A stretch of 64,000 nt of DNA from Cephalotrichum gorgonifer (Eukaryota; Ascomycota; Sordariomycetes; Microascales; Microascaceae). The stretch covers positions 657,598 through 721,597 of the forward strand of contig ONZQ02000017.1 in NCBI GenBank assembly GCA_900312665.1, given 5' to 3'. Every line of letters starts with the position of its first letter. Position 1 is the stretch's first letter. Both the position numbers and the translations under genes were made by a program. The notes beneath the pieces are model-generated. The model was not told where the DNA came from and did not search any database. It saw only the letters and a list, made by a program, of their open reading frames with translations. Shown here piece by piece: positions 1 through 10,851 of the stretch.

Positions 1-589
1 CGGAATACTCCTGCGTCTAACAAGCCAGCGCGTTAGGGACCCGATCTATTATACACGTAGGAACACCTGGTGTGTCACTCACCTTTGAGAGGTACGCCAT
101 ATCAATGTCGTACCCTGCTGCCCGCGAAAATTTTAATAGTCCAGCAGCGGCTAACGGATTCTTCAACACCATTTGGAAGATCTCCAACCCGAACACGTTA
201 GGAATCGGTAACGTCCACTCGCGTCTGTCATCCAAGATTAAGGGGCGTCGGGTACCCCCCTCGACCGAGGCCCCGTCGTGAGACTGCCTACTGAAGGGTC
301 TAGAGGGCGGACCTCTCGAGGTCCCAGCAGCATTGTAGTCTGTGAATTGTCTGAGGGAGTCCTCGTTCATAGGTAGCGATAGCCCTGAGCGGAGAGGCAG
401 CGGGAACGACACGTTCGGGTTGCGGTTCCGCGACATATTGGGGCTTGGAGGTGGCGAGAGCATATTTGGGTCCGACTTCGAGGCAACCCCGCCAGGTTCT
501 ACGTAGAGGACGGGGGTGCTTCGACGGCGACTAAGTCCATCACAACGGTCGTAATAGGGTGGAGTGCCGGGCACCCGGGGTGGCAGCAT
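1..589 (-). CDS. RGS-domain protein, 5' part (runs off window)
   Basis: The first exon starts at the ATG at 587-589 and runs to 83. An intron spans 17-82 (donor GTGAGT, CTAAC branch point, TAG acceptor), and the second exon starts at 1-16 and leaves the window. Residues 1-115 are low complexity and rich in S, P and R. The end of exon 1 (FQMVLKNPLAAAGLLKFSRA...) and the start of exon 2 (EYS) match the opening helices of an RGS domain, where 'L-x-KV-x-EY' is typical. RGS proteins speed GTP hydrolysis on G-alpha subunits. Which fungal RGS subfamily this is (a membrane-bound type is possible) cannot be told because the C-terminus is missing. The second exon could instead begin 6 bp later, at an alternative CAG acceptor. 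Confidence 0.6.
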
Positions 590-1125
590 GGTGAATATCG
601 AATGATGGCGGAGTCTTCTTGATCTTGAATTTGGAAAACACCGGCTAAGAAAGACGAGGTTAGGCTCCCCCAGTAACTATTCGAGGACGAAGACCTAAGG
701 AGCAGGAGGCGAGGGACGAATGGTCGCTAACAAAGGAACCGGGGAAGCAAGGGATAAATTTCAAGCCACCTCAAAAGGTTAGGTCGAGATGACTTCATCT
801 GTGACTGCGTGGCCAATAACGGATGTCCAGACCATATAAGCCTCCGCTAGAGGCGAAATATGGCAGTGAGTGGGGCAATTTCAAGATGACGGAGAATTAA
901 GTATGAGATGATATTAGTTTGCTATTTCATATGTAGTCTTCGGCCAGCTTTTGATGGAGGGAGGGCATGTACTCTGGCGTCGCGCGCGAGATACCCTCAC
1001 TAGTACTCCCTTTGAGGCGCTGGCTTTGGAGGCGGTGTCGTCGTATGGTGTGTATCAGCGTGGAGAACGACGTGGCCCCAGTCCTCTTATGCCGCGCCAC
1101 GGGTAGGGAGAGGAATTTCGGGTGT
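590..1125. other. intergenic, no gene seen
   Basis: This is the upstream region of the RGS-type gene. No ORF with coding character and no repeat was recognised. Composition is mixed, with an AT-rich patch near 890-930. Confidence 0.5.
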
Positions 1126-1392
1126 TCAATGTGATGCCCTCCGCGTCTTTGACTGGTCCAATGACATATTGTATGCTCTTAATTCCTTCTCTGCCTTGGC
1201 TAAGGGCACGATTTCTTGGGCTGTCGATATCCAGGAAGAGGGCATCCGCGCAGAAGGTGAGCTCGAATGAATCGATATCGGTGTCCTCTCGTATTCCGAT
1301 AGCTGACAGGATTTAGAGCAGTAAGTTGCTTCCTCTGTCTGGGAGCCACAGCCGAGGTATGGGTCATGTGTCCATTCTAGACCTGACGACAT
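1126..1392 (-). pseudogene. ECL1-like zinc-binding protein relic
   Basis: An 88-residue reading frame starts at the ATG at 1390-1392. Its core reads DPYLGCGSQTEEATYCSKSC followed by QLSEYER and a serine-rich tail. Fungal ECL1-type proteins (linked to chronological life span) carry a CxxC...YCSxxCRLADxE motif of this shape. Here the first cysteine position is tyrosine (TAC where TGC is expected), a change RIP could produce. The frame is short and abuts repeat R1, so it is probably a truncated, mutated remnant. The family call rests on this one motif. Confidence 0.4.
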
Positions 1393-1502
1393 GTTGAAGG
1401 AGCTAGAAGGCTTGTCGATATTCAAGGTAATGAGGACGGCGGGTTTGGCACGATTTATATTGCAGAGGTCTGGCCTTAATGAACAGGAATTTTTCTTCAG
1501 CG

Positions 1503-1538
1503 CAGGGTGGGTTAGGTACCTTATAATTATGGGTAAGT
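1503..1538 (+). repeat. 36 bp sequence with a perfect inverted match at 29311-29346
   Basis: The stretch cagggtgggttaggtacc...gggtaagt is found in exact reverse complement at 29311-29346. It sits at the outer edge of repeat R1. It may be the terminus of a DNA transposon family. Confidence 0.6.
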
Positions 1539-1539
1539 G

Positions 1540-2395
1540 GGGCGCACAGACACACCCTGCAATCGCCATTCTTTCTATGGACTGTGCTACTGAACAATCT
1601 CCCTTGGGATATCAACTTTCATATTTGCGAAAGACTAGGAGATTACTGCTGTAAATCGCAGCCCTCACTGATTTTAGTTAGGTATACGGTAGACATTTCC
1701 GAAGTAATATGAACTTCAGGCTGGATTGGTGGTATCAGTATCAGGCTATATATCGATTACTAGATCAGAAGAGCTTGCTACAGGTAATGTTCTTTATATA
1801 GCTTACTGAGATAGCTTCGGCAGATTAGTTAATCCTCTTTATTTAGCTGAATATATCACTTCAAGCCTGATAGGGCTATATACAGATATCTCTATATCAG
1901 GTGCTCTGATAGGCTGTAGATTCTGCTGAATAGGCGCCACCAGATATACCTCTAGCTAGAGGTAGGGGGAAGAAGTATTCAAATATATTCTACTTTCTCA
2001 TAAGGCTGAAAGATATATACAATATCCCAGGTATAATGATATAAGCTATATACTGAGTTATATTAGTAGCGGCCTTTTAGGGGTTGATAGTGAGACCAGG
2101 AGAAGAAGTAATATCCGGTGACTGGAGGGATATTTGATCAATATACGTTCCCCTGACTACTTTATCTGAAGTTCTTTCCCTTTTACAACCGGGAAGATTC
2201 TATATCTCGATAGTTCGAAGAATCAGAATATTATATATTTCGGATATCAACTCCTTTATCTCTGTAATAATATCTCTGTCGTATAGAACTACTGCCTTAC
2301 AGCTTGGGAGCTTGGTAGTTCCTGTTTGAAAATAATCCTGTCTTACGAGCTATCAAGCGGCCGGTGCCCACTCCGGAACTGCCTGGATTGTATGG
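1540..2395 (+). repeat. dispersed AT-rich repeat R1, left copy
   Basis: This block matches, in reverse orientation, 16190-16785 joined to 26066-26300. Shared landmarks include the 'ggatatcaactttcatat' and 'cggccggtgccca' ends, and conserved stretches around the 'cctctagctagaggt' palindrome. The differences are mostly C/T and G/A, as expected from RIP. No coding frame survives, so the element class is unknown. The far copy is split by a retrotransposon, which shows that R1 is older than that insertion. Confidence 0.75.
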
Positions 2396-2695
2396 AAAGA
2401 AGGTACGCGACACCTGGGGCCCATGGTCGTCGCTACGATGGTAAACCTTATTGTCCGAATCTATGTATTCTTTTCTGGGTTGAGCTGAGTTCCTCGAACA
2501 GTGACGAGCACTGATCGCGCGGTTTACCTGTTCGTCCGCTGCCCATTCCCCCCCCTTTTTGGCTCTCAGTTTCCCTCACCCCTCTGCTTTCAGCCCCAAT
2601 ACTCCCTGCCCCCCCGTCCATTAGTCGGCTTTTCGTAGTAAAAAAAAAAAGAAAAAAGGGGGCCGGGTAGCCGCCCGGCAATAAAACACCCGTGC
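2396..2695. other. intergenic, downstream of forkhead gene
   Basis: This is the likely 3' untranslated region of the forkhead gene. It contains an A-rich/G-rich tract at 2640-2660. Nothing else is recognised. Confidence 0.4.
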
Positions 2696-4685
2696 TCATT
2701 GACACTCCTGTACATGACCATGGGGGCCACGCAGACTGAGTCTCGCGAACAAGCCGCCATCGGGGAACACGCCCTCGACGTCGGATAGCCCGAATGGGCT
2801 CATCTCAGCGCTATAGTCCCCCCCGCCACCCTGCGTCGTCCCACCAGGGCTATAGTACACCCCGGCCTGCTCGTCGATCACAGACATAGAGGCGTCGAAC
2901 CCATCCTGCGGCGCCGCCCGGCCCTGCGTCCCGTCAGGCGTCAGGTACCCGCTACTCCCCAGCTGGATGCTGATCGACGAGTCCGCCATCACATCCCAGT
3001 GGTGCGGAGTCGTAATACCTGTACAAGTACTGCTCCCGGGGTACGCCGCCGCCGGGTTGGACGTTGGGGGAGGGGGAGGCATCTGTACCTGCACCTCGGG
3101 GATCCCCTGGAGCCTCTGCAGATTCCGCTGCCTGCTACTCCCGCGCCCGCCCCTCTGGCCCGAGAGCCTCCGCCCGCTCGCGCCCCCGCCCATCGCCCCC
3201 CGGCTCTGCTGGATCACCTGGTTCGCGTGGGACCCTCCCCCCCCCTTCCCTCCTCCTCCTCCTGCCTTAGTAACAGCTCCCGCCGGCGTGCATCTCGCCT
3301 TGGACTTCTTGGTCAGCGGGCTCCGGTACTTCGTGGTGCTCTGGACGCCGCCCTCGGCGATGGCCCAGTCCTCGAGGTACCACTCTTTCGGTTTCTTCAG
3401 ATTGCTTGAAGATGGAGATGTGGATGAGCAATCTCCCTGCGAGAGGTTCTGCTCACGCCTCTGGAATGCCTACGGAAACGGGGGGGAAGTGGCAGTGTTA
3501 GTTTGTACGCCCCAAAAAGGGAAAAGTAAATGAAAAACAAGGAGAAAGAAAAAAGGAGAAAAAAACAAAGGATACCACGCATGGTACCTCTCACTCGTCC
3601 TTCGTACCATACCGTCCACGTACCTTGTTCAGACTAAGATTATGCCGCACGCTGTTGTGCCACCCCGGGCTCGTCACGTCTTTTTGCGTATTGTTCTCGA
3701 ACCACTGGTAGACCTCCTGGAGCGTCATGGCGTGTCGCGGGTGATTCAGCAGGGCTTTGTATATGAGTTCCGCGTACGGGAGGTCGATGGTCTCGACCTC
3801 GAGCGCCATCTCGTCGTCCTCCGGCTCCACGCCGGGGCTCATGCTGGCGGCATCTCCGTTGTTGCTGCTGAGCGGGACGGCCGACGTCTGCATCAGGTGC
3901 TGGTGGTGCGCCGCAGGCATGGCCGTTGCCACGGTCGGAGAAGACTGCTGCTGCTCAGAGACGACTAGCCTGTCGTCCATGACGAAGGGGTGACAGGTGG
4001 GAGAGTACATGCCCGCCATCTGCTGGGCGTGGTACATGGGGGCGCCGTTGTCGTTCGGCGCGGGCGAAGAAGATATCCTGGCCGGTGGGATAGCTTGGAT
4101 GTGCTGTTGCTGCTGCTGCTGGAGCTGCTGGTCGTCCTGCTGCTGGTAGGGGAGTGGCCCGGGTGATGACAAGGATATGGGAGATGGCCAGGAAACGGGA
4201 GACATGGGTGCCTGGTTATAAGTCGTCACCGGGGGGCTTCCCGGGCGGGGAGACCCGTGGTGGGAGAAGTTGTCTGAGTCCCAATCATGGTCCACGGCGG
4301 TCCAGGGGCTGGATCCCGCGCTGTGGGGGTCTCCGGGACTGGTGGAGACAGCCGTCGCGGGGACGACTTGAACCTGAGTGTGACTCTGCCAGTGCTGCAT
4401 CGCCATCGCGGGTGCCTCAGATACCCCATGGTGGCGCATACAGATCGCGTTTGCAAACGGAGGCGGAGGCCTGCCTACCGTGTGAGGATCCCGCACGTGC
4501 TGCTGCTGCTGTTGTTGTGGGAGGTGGAGGTACGTTGTGGGCTCAGTGAGGCAGCCTGTGTCGGACTGGGGGTAGTAGTATCCGTTGGTGCTAGTAGCGA
4601 TGCTGCCGTCTAGGACTACGTAGTAGTAGCCGGAGACAGCGAGGTTGTCGGAGGTGGGCACCCTGTCCGCTATGACTATGGCCAT
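2696..4685 (-). CDS. forkhead-box transcription factor
   Basis: Two exons, 3624-4685 and 2696-3469, flank a 154 bp intron (donor GTACGT, acceptor CGTAG). They give about 611 residues. The forkhead winged helix begins near residue 303 (PYAELIYKALLNHPRHAMTL...) and includes the recognition-helix signature WHNSVRHNLSLNK. The intron falls exactly after NK, and the next exon continues AFQRREQ, which restores the domain. Before the domain lie glutamine runs (one near residues 60-65, another near 180-195) and serine/proline-rich sequence. The C-terminal exon is glycine- and proline-rich, as in activation regions. The frame extends 23 codons further 5' without an ATG, so I start at the first ATG (4683-4685); a small upstream exon cannot be excluded. 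It is a nuclear DNA-binding regulator, and its targets are not deducible. Confidence 0.88.
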
Positions 4686-5954
4686 AACGAAGACGCGTAA
4701 CTCTGCAACTCCTGGAGGGCGTGGAGGGGAATGGAGGGGGGGAGAGGATGACACTGGTCCTGTGTCTCAGTGCGTGCTTCCGCTGAAGCTAAGTGTGTGG
4801 CGAGGTTCGCCGGACAGGTTCGTCCGGCGGCGATACGTCGGGCGTGTGTTGAAACGAACTCCCCCAGGAATCCAAAACACGCGGAGGAGAGGTGGATCCG
4901 GATAGGCAGTAAGTGAAAAAGGAGGAGAGAGACTATGCACAAGAGTGAATGAGTAAGTAGAATGAGGAAAAAGTGTCAAGTAGTTTCTGAGGTGAACTCT
5001 GTTTCTGGAAGTTGTGTCTCGTCTTTTCTTTTCGGAACAGCTCTGTGTCTGACAGGGAAGATGGAAACCGAGTTTCGGATATCAAGGGAAACGGGAGGAA
5101 CGGCGAGTCTTAAGCAGGATGGAGTGTATTATCGACGGTGTAAGTAGTGGTGATAGTTTGGGGGGGGGGGGGGTATCAGCTTCAAGCCACCTGGAATGAC
5201 AACCGTTGGATGGCTGCAGGCGACGTGTCGGAATATTGGGACCGTTTCTTATCGGAAACAGTGGGGCGATTCAACTACTTCAAAATAGATACGGTTTACG
5301 GCCATAAATGAGGTGTCTTTTTCGGAATTGAGTTAATAGTTTGTTTGTGAGCAAAACTGGAACTAATTTCGTGTGAACCCGCAGATATACGGTAAAAAGG
5401 CTTGGCACCGCAAATCCCTTCCGAAAACGCTCAAAACGCCACAAAACCTACGAACGCCCGTTTTAGGCCTTCGATGTGCTCACACAATCCAACACGACGT
5501 TACTTGACTCGTGCCAAAAGGGCGCTGATCATTATTGCTTGTTTCTCCCGAGACGGCGTTCCGGCGAATGGGGAGGTGCCCCACCAGCCCCAAAGGGCTC
5601 GGAGGTCTCTTTCATTCGAGCCGTATGCGGGGAGAAAAGGCAATGATCAGCATCAGATAAAAAGAAGCAGCTGTCAGGTGTAACACGAGACCGATAGTAA
5701 AAACGCCACAATGGGACCCAGACGGTCTGATCCATCCGAACCCTGCCTCGTGGCTTGCGTCTGCCACACTCTTCGCGCTAGCTTCTATGAGGCTCATCTG
5801 GGTCTTAGTGCAAGTGCAAGTGAGGATTGAGGCGTGCGCCCTAGTTGATGAATGGGGAAGGGATCGGACGCCCGGTGTCTGACATTTTATTTTCGCCGTC
5901 GAGGGCGAGATTTGTCGGCGACGGGCAAAGATGTGCGGCGGGGACATATATGGC
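4686..5954. other. intergenic/promoter region of forkhead gene
   Basis: This is a GC-mixed region upstream of the forkhead gene. It contains the 14-G homopolymer at 5160-5173. A minus-strand frame around 5612-5740 has a short hydrophobic run (VFTIGLVLHLTAASFYLMLI) that could be a further exon of the decayed membrane gene at 5955-6421. No other gene is supported. Confidence 0.4.
5160..5173. repeat. 14-nt poly-G tract
   Basis: An uninterrupted run of 14 G lies in the leader/promoter area of the forkhead gene. It is likely length-polymorphic and able to form G-rich structure. Confidence 0.8.
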
Positions 5955-6421
5955 TTACTTGGGTAGGGTGTAGTAGAGTTGAGTATAGTGAGCGAAGATG
6001 TGGTCTACGTAGCTTTGGCGAACGAACGAATAAGCTAGGGCCACGAGCAGGATGATTGCTTGAGCCGGAGTCCCTCCCGCTCCACTCCGAGACAACGTCC
6101 CCCCACCAGTTCGAGAACCCAGAAGACGAACTTCGGGCCCACAAACGTCAGGGCATAGTGCCTGATGTGAGTGTTCTCGTGTGTGAATAGGACCTCGAAG
6201 AGGCATACAAGAACCACAGCGAAGGCCAAGAATGCCCATCTTCCTCCGCGTGCCAAGACGGACGATGCGCCACCCTGCGCGGCGTATCCACTAATCGGTC
6301 ACACTTCCGGCTCCGCCTCATCACTCTTTCGACCAATGAGGCTGATCACCGACGCCCACAGGCGTTTCCCGGAACCCCGCAGTAACGCTTTCATGAGGGG
6401 AAAGGCCGCCGTGGCTCGCAT
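5955..6421 (-). pseudogene. decayed multi-pass membrane protein gene
   Basis: From the ATG at 6419-6421 one frame reads MRATAAFPLMKALLRGSGKR and continues to an in-frame TGA at 6299-6301. The same frame then goes on with PISGYAAQGGASSVLARGG and a hydrophobic helix (WAFLAFAVVLVCLFEVLF). Near 6116 coding character shifts by one frame, in a G run, into a second helix (AIILLVALAYSFV) that ends at the stop at 5955. One nonsense change plus one frameshift in an otherwise protein-like track suggests a recent pseudogene. The TGA could instead lie in a short intron. The family was not recognised. Confidence 0.4.
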
Positions 6422-7562
6422 ACTCGGGACGGCAATGATTTATTCCGTCTCGCGACTAATGTAGTTTCCCGCGCGCTACTAATATAGATTGGCGCCGTCT
6501 CTCCGGGACTCGGACGACGGGGCATGATCGCATGCGACGAGGTAAGATGGAGTCCACGGTGCAACGGGCTGTATCAGACGTATGGACGGATGTCAGTCCG
6601 CACCTGCGCCCTTTGAACCTGCAACAGCCCGGTCCGGGGTTCCTGTTTCCAGAAACAGTTAAGTACTGGCCAGTTACAGCCGGTTCAATACGCGTGCTCC
6701 GGCGGAGCTGCGAATCCGCCTCGGCCAGGTCCACTGCAAGACGACAAAAGCAACAAAGGTGCAGCATGTGGCGAGTTGGCCATGGCCAATACCATGTCGC
6801 TGTCGTCAGCGCTGCTGCACCAAGCAGCACGAAGGCGCTCCTAGCGGCCCACCACGGCATGAACCAACTCCACAATTTACTTTTTTCTCCATTTGTTTCC
6901 TACAGCCGTCCATATCCGACAGCTGAGCAACCACTTCCCTCGAGTCTGCGATGCTACTCTACAGGTGGGCGAGGTTAGAGGGGAGCTCGAGGGTGAGAGT
7001 GCTGTGTTCGCCCGCCAGTACTTCACAATGCCTCATCGAGCGGGTTTGATGTCATACTCGGGACCCAGCCCGGAGAGGGAGCTGGTGTGGCAGCTATCAT
7101 GTCGCCAGCAGATCAATTAGCCACCCTCTTGCACAGTTCTCGAATCTTGAATGGTCACCATTTCCGTCGTTCCTAACGGCTAATTTGCCGACGCGTTAGG
7201 TCGTCAGCTACGTGGACGACAGTTGCATGGATGGACCTGGGAACGCCACTATCTGAAGTGAGGCTTTCATTGCTTATCTAGGCAGGTGTCAACAATCCGT
7301 CTCCAATTACCTCATCGGACTTCCTATTACGACGTACCATCGCTGAGATCGGCGTGGCTCAACTCGTCCTCTTAGTTAACATCTCCATCGAGCTGAGGGG
7401 AAAAGGAATTCGGAATTGTATATAAGTCGCTATCTGTCTCCATTCTTTCGGGATAACTCGTCCCGTTTCCTTCCATCGCGTTTCCTTACCATGAGAGCAG
7501 CATCTTTCGAATAGCCTTCTAGCTCACTTATACCCTAGTGCTTATTCCCAGCTTATCCCGCC

Positions 7563-7608
7563 CCTTCTCTCCCTTCCACCCTTCTCTCCCTTCCACCCTT
7601 CTCTCCCT
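7563..7608 (+). repeat. CT-rich tandem repeat (18 bp unit, about 2.5 copies)
   Basis: The unit ccttctctcccttccacc is repeated in tandem. Pyrimidine-rich tracts of this kind often precede transcription starts in filamentous fungi. Confidence 0.75.
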
Positions 7609-8890
7609 TGCCCTCTGTGCCGTCTCCTAGCTTTCCAGAACTGCAGACCTACGGCTTAGACTGGTTTCTTGAACGCAACCGCTCATTTGCTTTCCTGTCT
7701 ACGAAAACAGAAGCTTTTATTATGTGTAATCATATCCAGCCAGAGAGTTCTGAGGCCAGTCGGCAGTTGCCAAGCTTTGCCGCTTTTCTGAGTTTCTCTA
7801 CGCCTGACAGGACTGGACCCGTGGTCCCGGTGACACCCATATTCCCAGCATTGGCCCTGCCTTCCGTACGGCCCGCAATGCGTCCACCTACCTCGGGTTC
7901 GACTCCTCCGGCTGTCCGTGCCAGCTGGTGCGAATCCGGCACAGTCCATCCACGCCTCCAGTTCCACTACAGAGAGGACTGTATTAGTGTTTCCGAGGCC
8001 CGGTGTCTAGGACAAATCCGGAACGGTTTGTACGGGTACAAAACGTCCGCTAGCAAGACCGCCGCGGATGAAGACAATACAAGCTTCGCTCGGTCTTACT
8101 TGAGGCACCGCCAGAGCATGACTCGTCTCGACGAGCATCTCTTCCCTCAATCCCCCTGCTCACGTCGAGGGTAAGCTTTGACGCCAGTCGGGACCAGCAT
8201 CTATGGTGCCGCGCCAGCACGAGAAACGAGTTGCCTGGACACCGAGCCGATCCGTTAGGTGGTTTCTGCCCCCTGGCAGTGCGGGCACCGCCGCGCGGCA
8301 GGAAATGCGTCGTCCTGCACCGATGCCCGCTCATACGCCCGGATCTACATTTTTGGCAACAGTACTATCGGGACCGTCGCCCCTCAGCGAACACCTTACT
8401 GGGCTTCCGACCCACGACGGGAGATCTAGCAAAACTGATAGGGGGTTTTAGGCGATCCTATAATAAAACGCGGTCTTAGACAATAAAACGCAGTCTCTCA
8501 GAGCAACAAAAAGGAGGTTCCAACCTATGCCGTCCCGCCCTACAACCAAGATTTCGTCTTCCTGATTGCGAAGGGCATTCCCTGGTTTAGTCCGGCAGGA
8601 CGGTTGTGGCGAGATAGGGCTTGTATAAACGGATAAATATTTTCGAAGGGCGTATCCGGGAGAGGCGGTTAGGATTTTTATCGCCACAGCTTGGGGAGAT
8701 AGAGATACTATTCGATATATAGACGCCGAACCGAGGTGTCTTCTAGGGTAGAGGATGGAGGGGGCCCTTCTTCGCGAGGTCTCTCATTCGGACGGATAAG
8801 TTGGGGAAAACAGGCTGAGACGGGTGTCTGGCCGTGCATCGTAATACCCTCGTGCACCTCGCTTGCCTCTGATTCAGTCCTAGGAACGAG

Positions 8891-8898
8891 TATATAAG
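8891..8898 (+). promoter_or_regulatory. TATA box of secreted repeat-protein gene
   Basis: TATATAAG lies 101-108 bp upstream of the ATG at 8999. That distance fits a leader of roughly 50-80 nt. Confidence 0.55.
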
Positions 8899-8998
8899 GG
8901 GCGTGGCCCGACGTTCTGCTTTATGAGAGGAAGAGCTCAGGTCCAGTTCGACAACCCGTCCTCCTATGCTAGTCCCCTCATTTTGAGATACCAGTACC

Positions 8999-9652
8999 AT
9001 GCACTACCTTAGCAAGACCTTCGGCCTGCTGACGATCCTCGGCGGCGCGGCGTCCTTCGCCGTCCCCCGCCAGGTACGTCCTGTTTTCCGTCCCCGTTTC
9101 TTTACCTACGGACCGCCTACTAACCCCTTGTAGCCGCGCTCCGCCGAAGTACAGACCCGATATGCCCCCGCCGCTGGTAACTTCTGGTACCACAACGTCA
9201 AGATAGGGTGTGACGACGAGATTCCGCCTTGGGGTCCCGACGACGATCCGGCGCCTTGGGAGGGTGAACGGTACGAGGATCCTGCTCCCGAAAAACCTGC
9301 GCCCGGAGAACCCACCCCTGAGGAACCTGCGCCTGAGGAGCCCGCGCCCGAGGAACCGGCCCCCCCCGAAGACGACGAACTCCCCATCGATACCGACGAG
9401 CCGGCGCCCCCCGATAACGAGCTCCCCATTGATCCCGACGACGAGCTCCCCATTGATCCCGACGAGCCGGCGCCCCCTGACAACGAGCTCCCCATTGATC
9501 TCGACTAGCCCACCCTGGTTGAGCCTCCGTTCGAGGAGCCCCTTCCTGTTAACAAGCGTGCTCCCGAAGAGCCCGCTCCTGAAGAGCCGGCGCCCGAGGA
9601 GGCTGTCGAGGAGGTGCCCGCCAAGCGCGCCCCCAGGGAGGGCAAGGACTGA
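8999..9652 (+). CDS. secreted acidic proline-rich repeat protein with internal stop
   Basis: Exon 1 (8999-9073) encodes a classical signal peptide (MHYLSKTFGLLTILGGAASF). A 60 bp intron follows (9074-9133; donor GTACGT, CTAAC branch, TAG acceptor). Exon 2 carries PAPEE/PEEPAP-type repeats near residues 75-105, then DELPID/EPAPPDNELPID-type repeats. A TAG at 9506-9508 would end the protein at 149 residues. The same frame stays open beyond it for 47 codons with the same composition (PEEPAPEEPAPEE) and two KR pairs, up to TGA at 9650-9652. The TAG therefore looks like a nonsense change in a roughly 197-residue ancestor, or a readthrough site. KR pairs are Kex2-type sites, so processed peptides are conceivable. 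The protein is secreted or cell-wall associated; its function is unknown. Confidence 0.7.
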
Positions 9653-10068
9653 CGCCCTTCAAAATGTATATCCCTTCCCTTACCCTTCTTGCCTGTCTTT
9701 CTTCCCTTCTTAGTGTTTCTTCCCTTCTTAGTAGACCACGAGGTTCCCTATCTTTCCCGTCCCTAACTTTCGTTAAATGCTCTTGTTAGATATTCTCTGG
9801 GATTAGCCCTTAGGATTCGTGTTTAGTAATATCAGTCTTATTCTTATAACGACGTCTTAGGATTATGAACGATAGATACACGAACTTGTAGTTGACTGAA
9901 CTTCCTATGGTGCCGCAGAACACATCCCGTAGCCTCCTTGGAGTACGTTATAAAGCATACACGGGCCAGCCGAGCTCCGCGAGGCACTGCCGGCCTAATC
10001 CGTCGAGGTCGAAGAATAGAAGGAGCGGGAGATCGCGTAATTACGAGTCGACGAAGGCGTCCTGCTAA
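9653..10068. other. 3' region of the repeat-protein gene
   Basis: A short direct repeat 'tttcttcccttcttagt' occurs twice near 9703-9735. No gene is recognised in this stretch. Confidence 0.4.
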
Positions 10069-10296
10069 ATGCCGATGATGTCGCTAGTCTATCGTCACAT
10101 ATTCGACTGGCCACTCGAGAACATCCGGAAGTACTGGTACGCGGCCGACGAGACGGCAGCCGAGAAGTTCAAGTACGAGCCCTCGGGCAGGCTTACGTAC
10201 AAGCATAACCCGTACGGCAGAGGCCCGGAAGACAACCGAGGGGCCCCTTTCCCCTTATCTTTGGAACACCCTTGGATGGGAGGCGGCCACGAGTGA
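10069..10296 (+). CDS. small hypothetical protein, 75 aa
   Basis: An ATG-initiated frame (MPMMSLVYRHIFDWPLENIR...) has GC-rich third positions and a natural amino-acid mix rich in aromatic and charged residues. It ends in a TGA after HPWMGGGHE. There is an in-frame stop just upstream of the ATG. No signal peptide or domain is recognised. It may be a small gene or an orphaned exon, because the neighbourhood holds several broken genes. Confidence 0.4.
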   Translation: MPMMSLVYRHIFDWPLENIRKYWYAADETAAEKFKYEPSGRLTYKHNPYGRGPEDNRGAPFPLSLEHPWMGGGHE

Positions 10297-10527
10297 GAGC
10301 CGAGTCGTCCAGCCCATCAGTCCCCGATCCCAATGCAGACCGCTGGCACTATGAGAGCTAGCCCCGTTCAGTCGCCTACCCCTGACCAGCGAACCACCGA
10401 AATGGGGTCCTGAATTTGTGCGCAGAGCCTATACTTCTCCTCTTCGGCGCGGCAGATCTCGTCACGAAACACGTCGACTTGTTGACTTTGGTCATGGCTT
10501 GTGGCCGTAGGGGACGTAGGGGGTCGG
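10297..10527. other. spacer before minisatellite
   Basis: No coding or RNA signal is seen. Confidence 0.35.
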
Positions 10528-10770
10528 CTACAGCGGGTGACGCGCTACGGGATGGCTACAGTGGGGTGGCTACAGTGGGTGGTGCGCTACGGGGCAGTTA
10601 TGGTGTGTTGGCTACAGCGGGTGATGCGCTACGGGATGGCTGTGGCGGGTTGGCTACGGGGGTGAGCTATAGCGGGTGAGTTATAGTGGGCTACAGTGGG
10701 TGGTACGCTGGGAGGCCCGCTACGAGATCCCCCCAGGGCGGTTGCTTACAGTGGGTGGTGCGCTGCGGGA
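10528..10770 (+). repeat. imperfect minisatellite (ggctacagYgggtgRYgcgctacggg-type)
   Basis: At least five degenerate copies of a roughly 25-35 bp unit containing 'ctacagtgggtgg' and 'gcgctacggg' are arrayed head to tail with indels. It sits immediately upstream of the 10.85-11.55 kb locus. Confidence 0.7.
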
Positions 10771-10851
10771 CCCCCCAACCCCGACATCGTGCGTCGATGC
10801 CGAGAGGTCGTGTCCACACCCTACCCATCAACCTTCTCAACCTTCATCACG

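Larger units (their letters stand above)
6422..8998. other. long intergenic stretch, no convincing gene
   Basis: A TATA-like GTATATAAG lies near 7418, followed by the CT-rich repeat at 7563-7608. Together they look like a fungal core promoter. The longest following frame (188 codons from 7608) has no ATG start and no recognisable domain. A vestigial or noncoding transcript is possible. Nothing else is supported. Confidence 0.4.

Noticed and set aside
7608..8174. 188-codon plus-strand ORF after a TATA and CT-rich tract
   Set aside because: No ATG start, no recognisable domain, and competing frames on the other strand; kept only as a possible vestige.
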